Part shown: in pieces, positions 1 through 12,140 of the stretch
How positions within the stretch are numbered: the first letter of the stretch is position 1
How the letters are laid out: each line of letters opens with the position of its first letter
From: Hyaloperonospora brassicae
Lineage: Eukaryota; Oomycota; Peronosporomycetes; Peronosporales; Peronosporaceae
Direction: 5' to 3'
Assembly: GCA_947650285.1 (NCBI GenBank)
Contig: CANTFL010000136.1
Span: 310,001-374,000 of the forward strand
DNA: 64,000 nucleotides
Notes under the pieces: model-generated
The model's input: only the letters and a program-made list of their open reading frames with translations
What the model was told of the DNA's origin: nothing
Databases searched by the model: none
Made by a program: the position numbers and the translations under genes

Positions 1-2690
1 TTGCGAAAAAAAGTAGACTCGGCGGATGCGATGGATTACCGGCCGATTTCTTTGCTTCAAACCAGTAACAAAATCTTCGCAAAGGTGCTGGCGACGAGGT
101 TGCAATGCGTGTTACCAAACATTATTGGTGACTCTCAGCAAGGCCTTGTACACGGTCAACAGATGTCTAAACTGGTGATGATGATGCTTGCACAACTGGC
201 TACTGCTACATTCAATGAAACACTCGCAGCCTAAAACAGCCGAGTAATCCTTATATTAGACTTTCGCAAGGCCTATGACACGGTGGACCGGGAATTTTTG
301 TATGAGGCTCTTCGCCACTTCGGCTTCGCGGAGAGGTATGTTCAACTTATCACTCGGCTACATACCGGTACTACAGCCTCTTTCTTTGTAAATGGCGAGC
401 AGTCCAGCCCAATTTCAGTTGTTTCCGGCATCCGGCAAGGTTGTCCGTTTGCCCCTCTGCTTTTCCTGGTCGTGGTGGAGCTGTTGGGTATTGCAGTACA
501 ACAATCACCGGATCTGTCGGGGCTTTCAGTACCTGGGCGACATCCTGCTACGCATAAGTTCTCGGCGTTCGTGGACGACTCGACGATATTTCTCGACAAG
601 GCCACTCAGCTGGGTCCAGCGCTAGCCCCTGTCTCTCACTCTGGGGCCTTATCAGGGCTGGAGGCGCAACCGTCCAAGAGTCAGATCATTTGTCTTAACC
701 GAGCGGTGCACCTATCCGAGATGCGAGGCATATCGGTATTTCAACCTTCGAACATAGTGCGCTTCTTGGGCTATCAGGTCGGGCTGAGGGACTTGCATCA
801 TCGCAATTGGTCCCTCTGTGTTCGAAAGCTTCAACGGTGGCTGATAACAGCTTCCAGAGTGGCTACGAGTGTGCAGGATCGAGTATTGATTTTTAACTCA
901 ATCATCCTCCCGTCTGTCCTGTTCACGGCAGCGGTTTTCGATATGCCTGAGTGGGCACGACGCGAAATTCGCAACTTGTACAAACACTATCTGTGGGCAC
1001 ATGCAACCTCAACGGACGCCAGCCGCCACAAGATTAACCCGGGCCTACTCTACACCCCTAAACAGGCAGGGGGTTGGCTTGGCCTCCGTTGAGGTGGTTG
1101 TTAAAACACAGCGTACGAAGCACGCGTTGCAGTGGCTCACGCAGGCTCAAGACAAATATTTTGGCGCCTAGTGCTCGTGGGCTTATCAAGGCCGGCCGTC
1201 GACTTCGAGCCTGATTCTTCATGGCTGGTCACAGGTCACCGAGGCATCTTCTTGTTTCGCGACTCCGTACAAAGATACCTGGGTCCTCGACTTGGACATG
1301 CTCCTGCAGCCTACGGAGGGTCAAATCTCTGTATTGTGTGATTGGGTCCTTACGTCATCTCAAACCATCCTCCCCGGCGCCATCAGTTGGTGGGAGGAGG
1401 ACGACTGGGTTTTGTCGTATCATAACCCTTTTCCGGATGGTGCGGCTTCAACGGATCCCCAACACTGCGCGTTAAGTCGTTTTTGAAAAACTATGGGGTG
1501 GAGCAATAACCGTGGATCCGGGATGTCAATGGTCTTCCATTACGGTCCTCAACATACGACCGGGTCGCGGCCTGTAACATTTCGGACCTGCACATTCGGC
1601 GAACAGGGCCTACTGAATTTCTTTTCAGCATCAAGCCGGCTGGACCTAGACTTGTTCACCACTCGCAGCCTAAACTACGCCGGTGGGCGACGGCGATCTT
1701 GCTGGCATCGCCTCCTATCCCCATTGGAGAGGAACTAGCGGTTGAGCCTGCGCTGGTGCTTCGCCATCCACCACCTTTCCGCTACGATTTTACCTGGTCA
1801 ACGGTGCGACGTCGTCGCGTCGTCGGGACAAGGTCGGGGACTGGGGGTTTAGCTGTCCAGCCAGTTTATCTGAAGCAGAGTGCGGATGGAATTCGATGGA
1901 TCTTCACCTCGCCTCTGCCGGAGTTGGCCACATCGTCAGATCCCGAAAGCTCAGGCCTGGGCCATGCGCCTACGCCGATATGGCGTCGTGTTTTACTCCC
2001 ATCCTCGGCATTACCGCTTCCCTTGGGCCGTCGATTCGTCGGTTGCGAATGCGAATATCCGACGGACTTTATTCCGGCTGGCGTTTGCCGCTCACAAACG
2101 ATTACTTGCTGGCGCGTTAGGGCCGCTGGTGCGGCGCCTGGTCGACGTCGTTGCTGTGGATCCGTGGCAGCGTGCTGCCGCACAATAGCGTCCGTCTCAA
2201 GTTTGGAAGCATGCTAACAGCCTTTCCGCCTACCAGGTCTGGACCTGTTACCGAATTGCCGCCAAGCAACTCAACCTCTACCATTCCGGCCGTCGCGCGG
2301 ATAATAGTTGCCGGGATTTATCGTCGTGCCAGGGTCTCAAATAAAGGTCGGCTCACATCTTTTGGGAATGCGCTAAAGCCTGAGCGTGTTGGACCAAACT
2401 TATCGGACATTGGACTGGTGTCCAGGACGGACGGCCTGATTTTTCGAACACCTCTCTCGCTGGTATGAATCGTCCAGATCCGGCCTTACTGTCCAGGCAA
2501 CGTCTTCGGATACATCATAATCTCCCGGAGGACTCCGGGACAGGCGTCGCGGTTTGGGATCGTCTTTGGTTTATCATGAGCAGCATTTGTCTGACTCACT
2601 TATGGTGTGAGCGAAACGACGCTGTTTTTCGAGGGAAGCAGACGGCGGCTCTTCAGAGCGCTGAGCGTTTTGGGAGGTCGGCATAAGGCA
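1..2690 (+). pseudogene. Decayed LINE (non-LTR) reverse transcriptase, 5' end cut by window
   Basis: Frame 1 encodes a non-LTR reverse transcriptase: DYRPISLL near the left edge, LDFRKAYDTVDREFL around 260-300, GIRQGCPFAP around 430-460, and FVDD (around 570) in place of the usual YADD catalytic box. One in-frame stop at about 231 breaks the domain, and after 1092 the reading continues only in shifted pieces. Further downstream, pieces such as WECAKA (around 2370) and HLWCERNDAVFRG (around 2605) resemble the zinc-binding C-terminal region of plant and oomycete LINE RTs. No endonuclease is visible because the 5' part lies outside the window. The copy is dead: several stops and frameshifts. The family is clear from the RT motifs; the 3' boundary is approximate. 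Confidence 0.85.
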
Positions 2691-2907
2691 TCTTAACGCG
2701 GTAGCGAAACGCGAACATCGCGGTCCCGACACAGCGGTTGCTGGGGCTATCATGCATACATGTATCGACCTCTTCACTCTCGAACCTCGATACGGATCGA
2801 TATATATAAGGGAAAGCTACGACCAGCCACCGATTCCGGAGCTGCTGTCCTGGCTTGGAAGTTTTCAGACATCTTGTGCATAATTTCTTGCTGATAGACG
2901 GTCATTA

Positions 2908-3150
2908 AATCATCATCACGTTCAGTTGGATTAACATAAATAAGTCAGGATAAACAGAGACATAAGATTGATAGGACATAATCATATTAAATAACAGTTT
3001 TACTTTTACCGGAGACTAGAGTGTTCACTTAGCCTCCTTTCCTTCCTCTTTGTTGGTGCAACACATAGCAGGGCACTGACTATCACTGTTGCCAGTGGAA
3101 ATGAGCTCCGTACTGGTCAACAAGTACGTTGTCACCAGTGCTCCGTTACA
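2908..3150 (+). repeat. Truncated Gypsy LTR (type B U5)
   Basis: This stretch resembles the reverse complement of the 3' half of the LTR at 10594-11033. It shares the AACAGTTTTAC-like block, the tract CCTCCTTTCCTTCCTCT, the pattern TAGCAGGGCACTG, the TACTGGTCAAC inverted-repeat arm, and ends in CTCCGTTACA. The 5' half is missing; the LINE ends just to the left. No internal element sequence follows, so it is a solo or truncated LTR remnant. Confidence 0.7.
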
Positions 3151-6100
3151 AGAAAGGTGGCCGCTGATCATGGATCAACCTGGCATTTCAGTCAACAAAA
3201 TAGTGGAACTGTTCATTTTGCAAGTGGTTGCACAGCTCATAAAACGTCGTGGTGTCGCCTTTGCATGGTAAACGTCGTTTGATTTGTTTTAACGCCCTAA
3301 GAAACGTCGAGTGTAATTTAGCACATCTACGACGTACGTATACGTAGACGAATAAGAGATTATCAATGCGGATATAAGAGCCTTTGGCAGCTTGGTTGTG
3401 TCAGGAGCCGTGACGCGTTGTTCGAATTTTCATGTGAACAGCAACAAGGTATCTCCATTGTCGTTATTGGAGTCATTCAAATACTTCGTGCGAACTATGC
3501 CGGATGGTCTATACAAGGATGACCATCCGATTCAGCGGTCAGGCAAAAAATCTAATTCTTGCGACACTTATCGCCAAATGAGGCAGATCTGACTTCACGC
3601 TGCTCTTAGACGCACATATTCTATACGAATAGCGGTGAATTGTCAATGCCGAGAACGCGAGCATGCACACTATTTTTCGGGGCATCCGGGACTGAATCTT
3701 ACATATAGCGGGACGTCGAGAGGTGGTCAGTCGAGCCAAGTAATTAGACGTGACAATCGTCGAAGGAAATTCAACGGCGTAGCTTATGTCCTCGACCGAC
3801 TCTGCGGTCAGTCGAGTACTTGTTTGTTGTGACAATGGCGTCGGCGTTAGTCGTAAGCTCGTCTACTGCAAGCATATCGCAGCGAAAGACACGTAAAATA
3901 GCTGCAACGAACGTACAAATGATCGCTATGACGCTCGATTCGATTTGATGAAGTGGTTACGGACACTTTTACGGACGCATAGGAAGTCTGGAACAAAGCA
4001 GGTGTCACCATCCATATAACGTCTGATGACTTTTCCGAGCTACATGCTATTGGGAATATCGAAATGACGTCGAGTGCATTCTCACTCCGCAAGCACGCAA
4101 CTGTAGCCAATTGCTGCGCAGGAAGCGCACATAACTATCGCGGCATAGTCACGATTGTTTGATCAGCGGTTGCTCGCTGCCATTTGAGCACACAATTAGT
4201 GCGCAAATGGAGAGATGTGCAGCAGAGTACCAGTGCGCATCCGGCGAATTATAATCGATCAGCGAAGACATCATTCCATTTTTGTGAATTGTCTGAACAC
4301 GCTACCTGTAGATTGCACGGCTGTACGCTATCCCACCGCAACAAAGCCTACTCTTGTCCTTTCTTGGCACAAGCACATAGCTGTCTTTGTCTGACGTTTG
4401 ATTAATGTTTTTATCGATGTGGGTGCGTCATTTATTGCACAGTATGCACTCGAGTATACCTCAAATTAGTTTAATATTTGGAACTTGTTGTTGTACGGAA
4501 AGCGTTGATAAAATTGCGTTCTCTCTTACTAAAATAGCGTCTATTCGGCACTTGCTACAAATAGCTACAAAACTATTTACGTATGCTCTTGTAAGCTCAA
4601 GTCTCTCGTGTTTGGCAGCGCTAAGATTACATAGCGAATGATGTCACTGTGATCTGCCGGTATCTTTCGCCCAGAGCACGATCTTTTGGTAAACAGTACG
4701 TGTCAAGATGCGATCGGGTGCAAATGTGCACATGAAGTCATGCTCGGCAACGGCGGTCGTATGCCTCACACAGTCATTAGCAACGAACAAAAAGAAAGAG
4801 ATTGCTAGATACCGCGTGGACGTATGCTAGCGAAAGACAAAGATATGTCAATCATCTATACGTTAGCTGTGCACGTTTTTTCAATGGCTCATAAATTTAA
4901 GCACGTAAGCAATGCACTGTTCTCGCAAATTACACCTACAAGGTTCCATGCAACCGTTGAAACCAATGTTATCGGCTAGCCCACGTCTTGTTCCCAGTCG
5001 ATTGTACCAAAATGCAAGCTGCTGCTCATCTTCTTGTCCTCCATCAAGTTACAGTGTATACACGCAAGTTTATCCGACCATCTCCCTCGATCCTATCATA
5101 TCCAAGAACTGCATAATTTCGAAGATGAAGACGCCGGGTATCTACGCCCAATCCGTAAGCTTGTAACACCGAGCCAGGACAGTCGCAGGCCTACAATGTG
5201 GTACCTCTCGACATCACACTCATTTCCCACAATGACTAAAAGCTTCATAGATGATAAAGTGACTCTTCAATCGGATGTGTTACCACTCTTTCTCACATGG
5301 AAACGATGGCCTACTTTCCTCATGCTATAACAACCGCTGTAGTCAAAGCATAACATCCATTTGCTACTTCGTGCATTGCTAGTTGCCGTGACGGCAGAAA
5401 ATACGATGAGACCGTATGTTATTCCATCGGTGGCAAAATTAAGCTACAATGCATCACCCGTCGGCGACACGGGTAGAGATCACGAAGAGTTGAAATGCAT
5501 TTACCCGCGAGCTATCATCCCACTTGATGTGTCTGTTGAGGTTATAATACTGATCTATGGATCTCGTACACACCATACGCCACACTTGCTTATTGGTTGA
5601 AACAGAACGAAGTCTGCATCAAGCAAATGGTAATTACTACAAGCGCTATCGTCGTCATTACTACACGAAGGTGTATGTCGACTTCTGTCTTCGTACCCTA
5701 CATACGGGATAAAGCCCATGTCCGCGTAAGCATAGCTCTCAGAGCTTGAAGCAACAATTGTGCTTCGTTATTCAGGTAACGGAATTTGTACGATCACTTT
5801 CACGGAGACTGCATACGTGTGCTTGTCTCTGCAAGTATAAGAAACGATGTCATCTGCCGCGCACAAACTTGTTCCTACTCGCAATGTGTAATGTTGTGGT
5901 GAAAACACATGAGTCCCACGACGCTGTTTTGGAACTGTTGTGTAGGACTTACCATGTCGAACCTTCGGTTCGAACATGCACCACTTCATTGTGAAATATC
6001 ACAAAATTTAACACTGGCAACTACGACCCAAGATTATGAGTTTGTACGAGTATGTGAGTCATCATGCGTGCGACAACCAAGTGCCACCAGCATCACCAAC

Positions 6101-6817
6101 TGCCATACAACTCATTCCCGCTGTCATGTAACTTATTCTAACATGCAGTTGTACAGCCACAACAGCGACGTGATTACGTGGCCGTCGGATCGAAAATGTG
6201 CTCGTCTCGATAGCCTCGACTTTTTCGTGGTCTCTGGCCGCTGCTGTCTCGATCATACGTTGACACGACGTTGTGTAACACGTTGTTTTCCTCACACCCG
6301 AAGCAACAATAGAATTACGTACACATTCCAACAGCGCTTTGACAGAAGTGGGTTCAGTCTCACGCAGCACCATGCTGTCCTTGCTACGCGCAATCGTATC
6401 GGGATCATATGAAAGTAATACACAAGAATCTGAGCATTGGCTATCTGTCTCTCTGCTTTTCTGGTAACAAGATCGGCACGATGTGATCCTACAGTTCTCA
6501 CAAAACATTTATGCCTTTTCTTGGTTATTCAGCACAAAAAAGCCAAGTGCAGCATTGTTGCGGTCGCTCACTGATATGCGTGGGACTTTACCACCCCCGA
6601 CTTTGTTTCTGCGGATAGTTACGGGCACTTCCCTACTCCCTCGTCATACACACGCATCTTGTCTTGCTCGAAGGCCCATGTACGTTTCCACATCAAAAGC
6701 AAGTGACTCAAGAATGCTGACAGAACTAGTTGCGGTGCATGAACGTCTCTCATTTTCAGTGCGACTCCATGATGATCAGTGCGGGAAATAAACTACCTCA
6801 CGTATCCGCCTCCCTTC
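3151..6817. other. Gene-free stretch
   Basis: Only short, overlapping open frames on both strands without recognisable motifs, splice-compatible exon chains or conserved-looking composition. I see no gene, RNA gene or clear transposon here. It is probably old, decayed repeat DNA upstream of the LTR fragment and downstream of CCT6. Confidence 0.5.
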
Positions 6818-8659
6818 TTACTGCTCAGGCTGTGCGCCGCCACCGCCCATCTGCTTACCCGCACGCATAACCTCATCGACAAGCAATAGCTGTGAAGCCA
6901 ATGTCGTGGCCAGGTGGATGAACTGACGCTTCACCCGGTAATTGTCCCAAATACCTTCCTGCTCCGGCAACATGGGTTCGCCCGAGAAGAGGTCGATGCC
7001 AACAGGCATGCCCGAGTTCTGGTGCTCCTCCTGAACGGCGATCAGAGTGTCCTGCACATCCAAACCCGAGTTCTCCGCCAGCACCTTTGGAATCACGAGC
7101 AAGGCGTCCGAAAAAGCCTGTACACCAAGCTTAGCGCGGCCCTTCACCGTGCCCTTGAACTTGCCAAGCGCCTCGTGGGCACACAGCTCAAAGGCAGCAG
7201 CTCCCGGCACAACACCCTTGTCCTCAACGGCATTGTTTACAGCGCGGACACCATCGCGAATAGCGTCCTTGATCTGAGCAATCGTGTGCTCGTTCGGGCC
7301 CTTGATCAAAATGGTGCAGGACTTCGGGTGTTGCACATCCTCCACAAAGGTGTAGCGCTCTTCGCCAAGAGTTTGCTCGTACACTTTGCCAGCGTACCCC
7401 AGCATGGACTCGTCCATGTCGTCCGTCGAATTGATTGGCATACCTCCACAAGCAAGCGTTATCCGCTCCATGTTACGACGCTTAGCACGGCGCAGGGCCA
7501 AGATACCTTCCTTCGCCAGCATGTCTAGCGACAGAGGGTCAATGCCTTTCTGGTTGATGATCACAAAGTTCTTCTTGTTCTCTTCCGTGCACACTTCGCG
7601 CTTTAGTTCAATGATTTGTCGCACCTTGTCGTCCGTGAACTTACGCTCTGCCTCCACCATCTTTTCGCGCTGGTCAGCGCTGTTGTAAAAGAAGCCCGAG
7701 TTCACCTCGCTCTTCTCGTACTCCAACGACACGTTGCACGTCATGACGTAACAGTTTTCCAGTGACGTGGGCATGTCCGGGTGGCGCGATCCATGGTCGA
7801 GCACCAAACCCTTCACAAGACGGCTGTCGCTACTGCTCTGGTGCATCATCTGTACAACACGAATCATCGATTCAGTCCGTCAGTATCGTAGATCACCACC
7901 GCATCCACGTCGGTACAACAAAAAGACTGTTCGCGTCACGTACGTGCATGATCTCAATCATATGTAGATCAACCGATCGCTCGGGCACAGCAATCGTCAG
8001 CACAGCGTCCGTGATGATTTCGGTCAATTGGTCTGCAAGTTTCTGGTCCAGCTTGGTGCGCAGCGACGTGCGTGCGACACTACAGAGCAGCTCTCGGTCT
8101 TTCAGGATATCTTCCGACGATACTTTCAGACTTTCCAAAACACGCAGAGCCTCGTCCTTGGCGAGCTCAAAACCCTCAGATAGGACGCGCGGGTGGAGAC
8201 CGTCCGCCAAAAAGCGCTCTGCTTGCTTCAGCAGCTCACCAATGAACAGCACTGTAGATGTCGTGCCGTCCCCCGTCACGTCGTCCTGTGCCGTAGCTGC
8301 TCGGGCAATGAGCGCCGCGGTCGGGTGTTGGATCTGCATCTCGTGCAGCAGCACGTTGCCGTCTTTCGTCAGTTTGATCTGACCAGCACCACCCACGAGC
8401 ATCTTGAGCGTGCCTCGAGGTCCTGTGTGTACACATTCAAAAGCCACATGTTAAACAAAGGGCATATATCAGTATAACAATATAACGGCATCACAACGAC
8501 AGTGGGAACGCGACCCGACCCAAAGGAATGAACACACACACACGCACCCAAATTGGACTTGAGCACGCCCTGGAGCCCCTTGGCAGCACTCACGTTGACC
8601 AGAAGCGCCTGTGACTTGCCCACGATCTCAGCGGTGGGGTTCATGCCGCGGTAACTCAT
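6818..8659 (-). CDS. CCT6: T-complex protein 1 subunit zeta (CCT6), cytosolic group II chaperonin
   Basis: Encodes one of the eight subunits of the cytosolic TRiC/CCT ring, the ATP-driven folding machine for actin, tubulin and other proteins. Three exons, read on the minus strand: 8659-8548, 8422-7944 and 7849-6818. Introns of 125 and 94 bp have GT-AG ends (gtgcgt...cacacag and gtacgt...tgtacag), and the joined frame is open for 540 codons, the usual length for this family. Visible motifs: GDGTTST (ATP/Mg binding) in exon 2, [22 protein letters not shown] and the Cys-free NQKGIDP in exon 3, and [11 protein letters not shown] near the C-terminus. The combination MIEIMHM followed by GLVLDHG across intron 2 and the [10 protein letters not shown] segment identify zeta among CCT paralogues. 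The start chosen is the first ATG giving the expected short N-terminus before VSAAKGLQ. No defect seen. Confidence 0.96.
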
Positions 8660-10593
8660 TGCTCGTCGACTTCCTTAGCTGCAGATCGGCGCTCGGGTGA
8701 GGAGTGGCTGCGATCTCGACGGTCGGTGTGTGTGGGGGCGTGCCGAGTTTATGGTACGATGGTGTGCGTCACACACACGAAGATGGCTCGAAAGCCTCCA
8801 CGAGGACGCACACACATTTCTATCGAGAAAAAAGCTCGAAATTTGTCGCTGTTTATTCGGTTGAGTAAATTACGGTAATTTACCTTGCGTGGTACTCGAT
8901 GACAGCTTGTCATGCATGTGTTTAAAGCGATTGTTGCACAGCGTGGAATTGAGGAACGAATGACAGACTGACGCAAGTAGTAGTGTGAGATAACAAAAAC
9001 GCTCCTGACTTGTTGCGCTAAGCTGTCGACGAGCATACGATATAGTGGCGCACGACGAGTGGCAACAGCACAGCTGGGTATTACGACTTTTAGTTTTCGA
9101 TTTGCGCTCTCTTTTTGCATATGTCTCATACTCGGCACGCCATACGATACTGTACCTGCTCTTCCCACATAAGGGGACGTGAAGTCTTGACGCTATTGGC
9201 AAGACGTTATGAACATGGACGGCTCTCGCAATTCCGCCTTTGTGTCTAGGCAAGCTCAATGACAACGATATCTCTTGACAAAATATACCGATAGAGCCCT
9301 TCGATTAGGCACAGAACGCCCTATCAGGTAAATAATGCGATATTTGTCGCGTGACAACTTCATATCTGTGTAAGAACTGTGTGCATCCATGGGGTTTCAC
9401 ACATATGCTGCGATGTTCCACGTTCATCAAAGCCGATGTGGCGATCAAATATGGCGAAATCGATCTCAATGGCAAGGTTTACATTAAAGACATAGGAGTT
9501 TGCGCACATGGACGCTACGCCTCACAGATCTTAACACTACCAAGCTGCCGAATGCTAGTAAATCGACATCGATGACCTTTCATTCGTCTGCGTGTACTTA
9601 CGTCGAAAATGTGCGTAATTTTTTTACTATACGTTTCGAATTTAATTACACAAGGAAAACCTTCACCATGCGAACAAGAGGTCATAGATTTTGAACGTCT
9701 GTGAAAGTACTACATGTTGAATGGCAAATGACATGTGGTGCAGAAAAGAGCAATGTCATCACGGTCGATCTTAATTCACATGGTAGCAGTGAGCAGCAAT
9801 TCTCTGTTGTGTTATGACAAAATTAGGCACTGCAAATTAGGTCATCGTCTCTTAATAAAAACACTGACCTAGATGACGTGCCACATAGGTGGTAGGCGTA
9901 TGTGCTCTAGTAAATGACGACAAACCGCACAGACTAGAGAAAGTGCGGATCGAAGTTCGTACGATCGAAGCGCCTGCAGTAGTCAACAATCCATGTCCGT
10001 GTATACTGTGACCGCGTAAGTAATACGAGGCGTCGTGGATCCTTCGGTGGATATTGCTCAACGTATATTACGCTCATCGTTGAGAGCCGAGCCGTCAATG
10101 ATGAGCAGTATCAGAGCTGCGGTCGCTCAAGCCTTTTCGATACCGATGCAATCGAGCTTTCGAGCGAATATGCATTAGGTGCGAGAATTGACAGCAATTG
10201 ACGCCGATAAGATAACTGATGGGTGTTAGTAAAACCTGGCTGCAACTTGTTCGAACAAGAAGCGAGCAAAGAAAAATGGCAGGAGTCACCAGGTCTTGCA
10301 ACGATATCACTGTCGGTTGCTTTGGAATGCACTTCCGTTTATGCCGTTGACCAGTATTATACAGAATCTTAAGATGACGATCATATCGTGTGCGTTCGCA
10401 GGTACATCCATTGTTGCGAGTTTGAGGGCCGAAGCAGTCAGTGAGAGTGCCGACGATGATAGCCGAACTGACCGGTAGCTACTTTTGTGAGTGTATCTGT
10501 GTATCTGTATGTCCACGCATAGTGTCCCGTGTATGTCGTGCTAGGTGCGACATGGCAGACAATCGGTTTATTTATCGAAAAATACACTGTATT
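8660..10593. other. CCT6 upstream region and gene-free stretch
   Basis: Immediately upstream of CCT6 there is a G/T-rich 5' region. Beyond that only short frames appear on either strand, none with a family motif. The right boundary is the LTR of the Gypsy element. Confidence 0.5.
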
Positions 10594-11033
10594 TGTAACG
10601 GGGCACTGTTGACTACGTACTGGTTGACCAGTACGAAGTATACTTCCACTGACGACAGTGGTCGACAGTGCCCTGCTAGGTGTTTAAGGAAACACAGAGG
10701 AAGGAAAGGAGACTAAGTAGTCAGACTAGTCTCTTGGCAAAAATAAAACTGTATTAATATAATCAATTCCTATAACTCCTTGAATCTCTGTTGTCCTGAC
10801 TAAATTATACCAATATAACTGTATGTATGATGACGTATACTCACCGCCCATTGCGCGCGTCAAGCAGCGATTGGTGGGTTGATATCATTACGATATCAAC
10901 CAATGAGTAGACCCTTCGGTCATCCCAACAATATCACCATGTCTGTGATATTGTTAAAATAATGTTCGATGTAATATTCTTTATTGTCAAATTGTTTTAA
11001 TGACAATTTCATGTAACGGGCTACCCCGTTTCA
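10594..11033 (-). repeat. 3' LTR of the minus Gypsy element (type B U5)
   Basis: In element orientation it starts TGAAACGGGG and ends CCCCGTTACA, so TG...CA with a near-perfect terminal inverted repeat. The first approximately 280 bp (U3) are homologous to the LTRs at 18202-18593 and 59711-60104, including the conserved stem GGTTGATATC/GATATCAACC. The terminal approximately 160 bp (U5 side) is unrelated to those LTRs and instead matches the fragment at 2908-3150; it contains a palindrome with arms CGTACTGGT/ACCAGTACG. Confidence 0.85.
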
Positions 11034-11036
11034 TCA

Positions 11037-11046
11037 CCCCTCCCTT
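11037..11046 (-). other. Polypurine tract
   Basis: AAGGGAGGGG on the minus strand lies 3 bases before the LTR start at 11033, the position of the plus-strand primer of LTR retrotransposons. It shows that 10594-11033 is the 3' LTR of the minus element rather than the 5' LTR of something reading to the right. Confidence 0.7.
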
Positions 11047-11165
11047 ATCTGATAGTCACCGTGTGACTATCAAAAACTTGGTGGCCACCAGTTGAACACC
11101 AGTGGGACAGAAAGCACTTGTTTGGTCAGACCCATTCACTCCTGACATTGCCTCGCATAGTTAAC

Positions 11166-12079
11166 ATGTCTATTATAGGTGATTCGAAGACCACACAGCC
11201 TGCTGCTGTGCCAGCCTCTGCGGCAGACGCTTCGGCGTCTGCTGCTTGTTCTCCGTATGCAACAGAAGGTGCTGTAGACGCACGCGGTATCGCACCACGT
11301 GCACATAATGACATTGGCAATGAGGTCATCAATTATGGCGAGTCAGACGTGACTGACTCGCGCAACGTTCCAGAGGCATCCCGATCGCCGGTGGTGCCTC
11401 ATCGTTCATCAAGAGCACTGTCGAACGAGCGGACTTGTGACATGTGTCACAGTCTGTTCGGCAGTGGTGATGAGTCTGATGATGAGTATGAATGCTTATC
11501 ACCGCGATCAACTCGTGCTCCTTCGCACGAGCGACTTGACGATGGTGCAAGCCATCGTCATAATGACAACCGTGGTACCGACAATGGTATCACTGTGAAG
11601 CGTGATGAGATGAAGCCGTGGCGTTTGCCTGAACGGCTCATCAATAGCTTGTCTCAAGAGACAAGCCAACACTATCGAATACCCTTATTCGATGCGACTG
11701 AGCTTCACGTCTTGGATCCCAGCGCGAGTAACTTTCGTGCTGAGGAAGAATTTATCTCGATGTCCTCCATAGACATCGATGGTACAACGGCAACCACAGG
11801 CATGACAAAAACTCGCTTTTGGCAGCGTGGAACGCCTTCGTCCAAAATGTCAAGAATTTTGGACGAGAAGAGCGGCTTAAAAAGCTCGAGGAGAAACTCC
11901 TTAAGTTCGAAAAGCGAACGCCAACCGGTGCAAGGTACCGGTTGCATAATCTGTCAAGTGAGGCCGGCATTCCATGCCTCACTTGGGGTGATCCTTGTGC
12001 GAGCTGTATCGACAACTCGCAACATGCACATATGGATGTTAATTCCCTAAATTCACCCTGGGGAAGGGCACACATCTAG
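11166..12079 (+). CDS. Antisense ORF between pol and 3' LTR of the Gypsy element
   Basis: An ATG at 11166 opens a frame of 294 codons to 12050 on the strand opposite to gag-pol. The N-terminus is rich in Ala, Ser and Thr, followed by Cys pairs (TCDMCHSLF) and an acidic stretch (SGDESDDEYE). From about 11819 the neighbouring frame becomes the more protein-like one: a charged helix (REERLKKLEEKLLKFEKR) and then GIPCLTWGDPCASCID, ending at 12079. This suggests a one-base indel near 11815-11825 in an originally longer protein. The minus strand has no frame over about 110 codons here. I do not recognise the protein. It lies between the chromodomain stop (12141) and the polypurine tract, like the antisense ORFs known from some plant Ty3/gypsy lineages. 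It could instead be a captured gene or a non-functional frame. Confidence 0.5.
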
Positions 12080-12140
12080 GCTGAGATGCGGGACGCGATT
12101 ACAAACTTGAAATCCGTCTACAAGCGCCAAAAGCGCGTGT

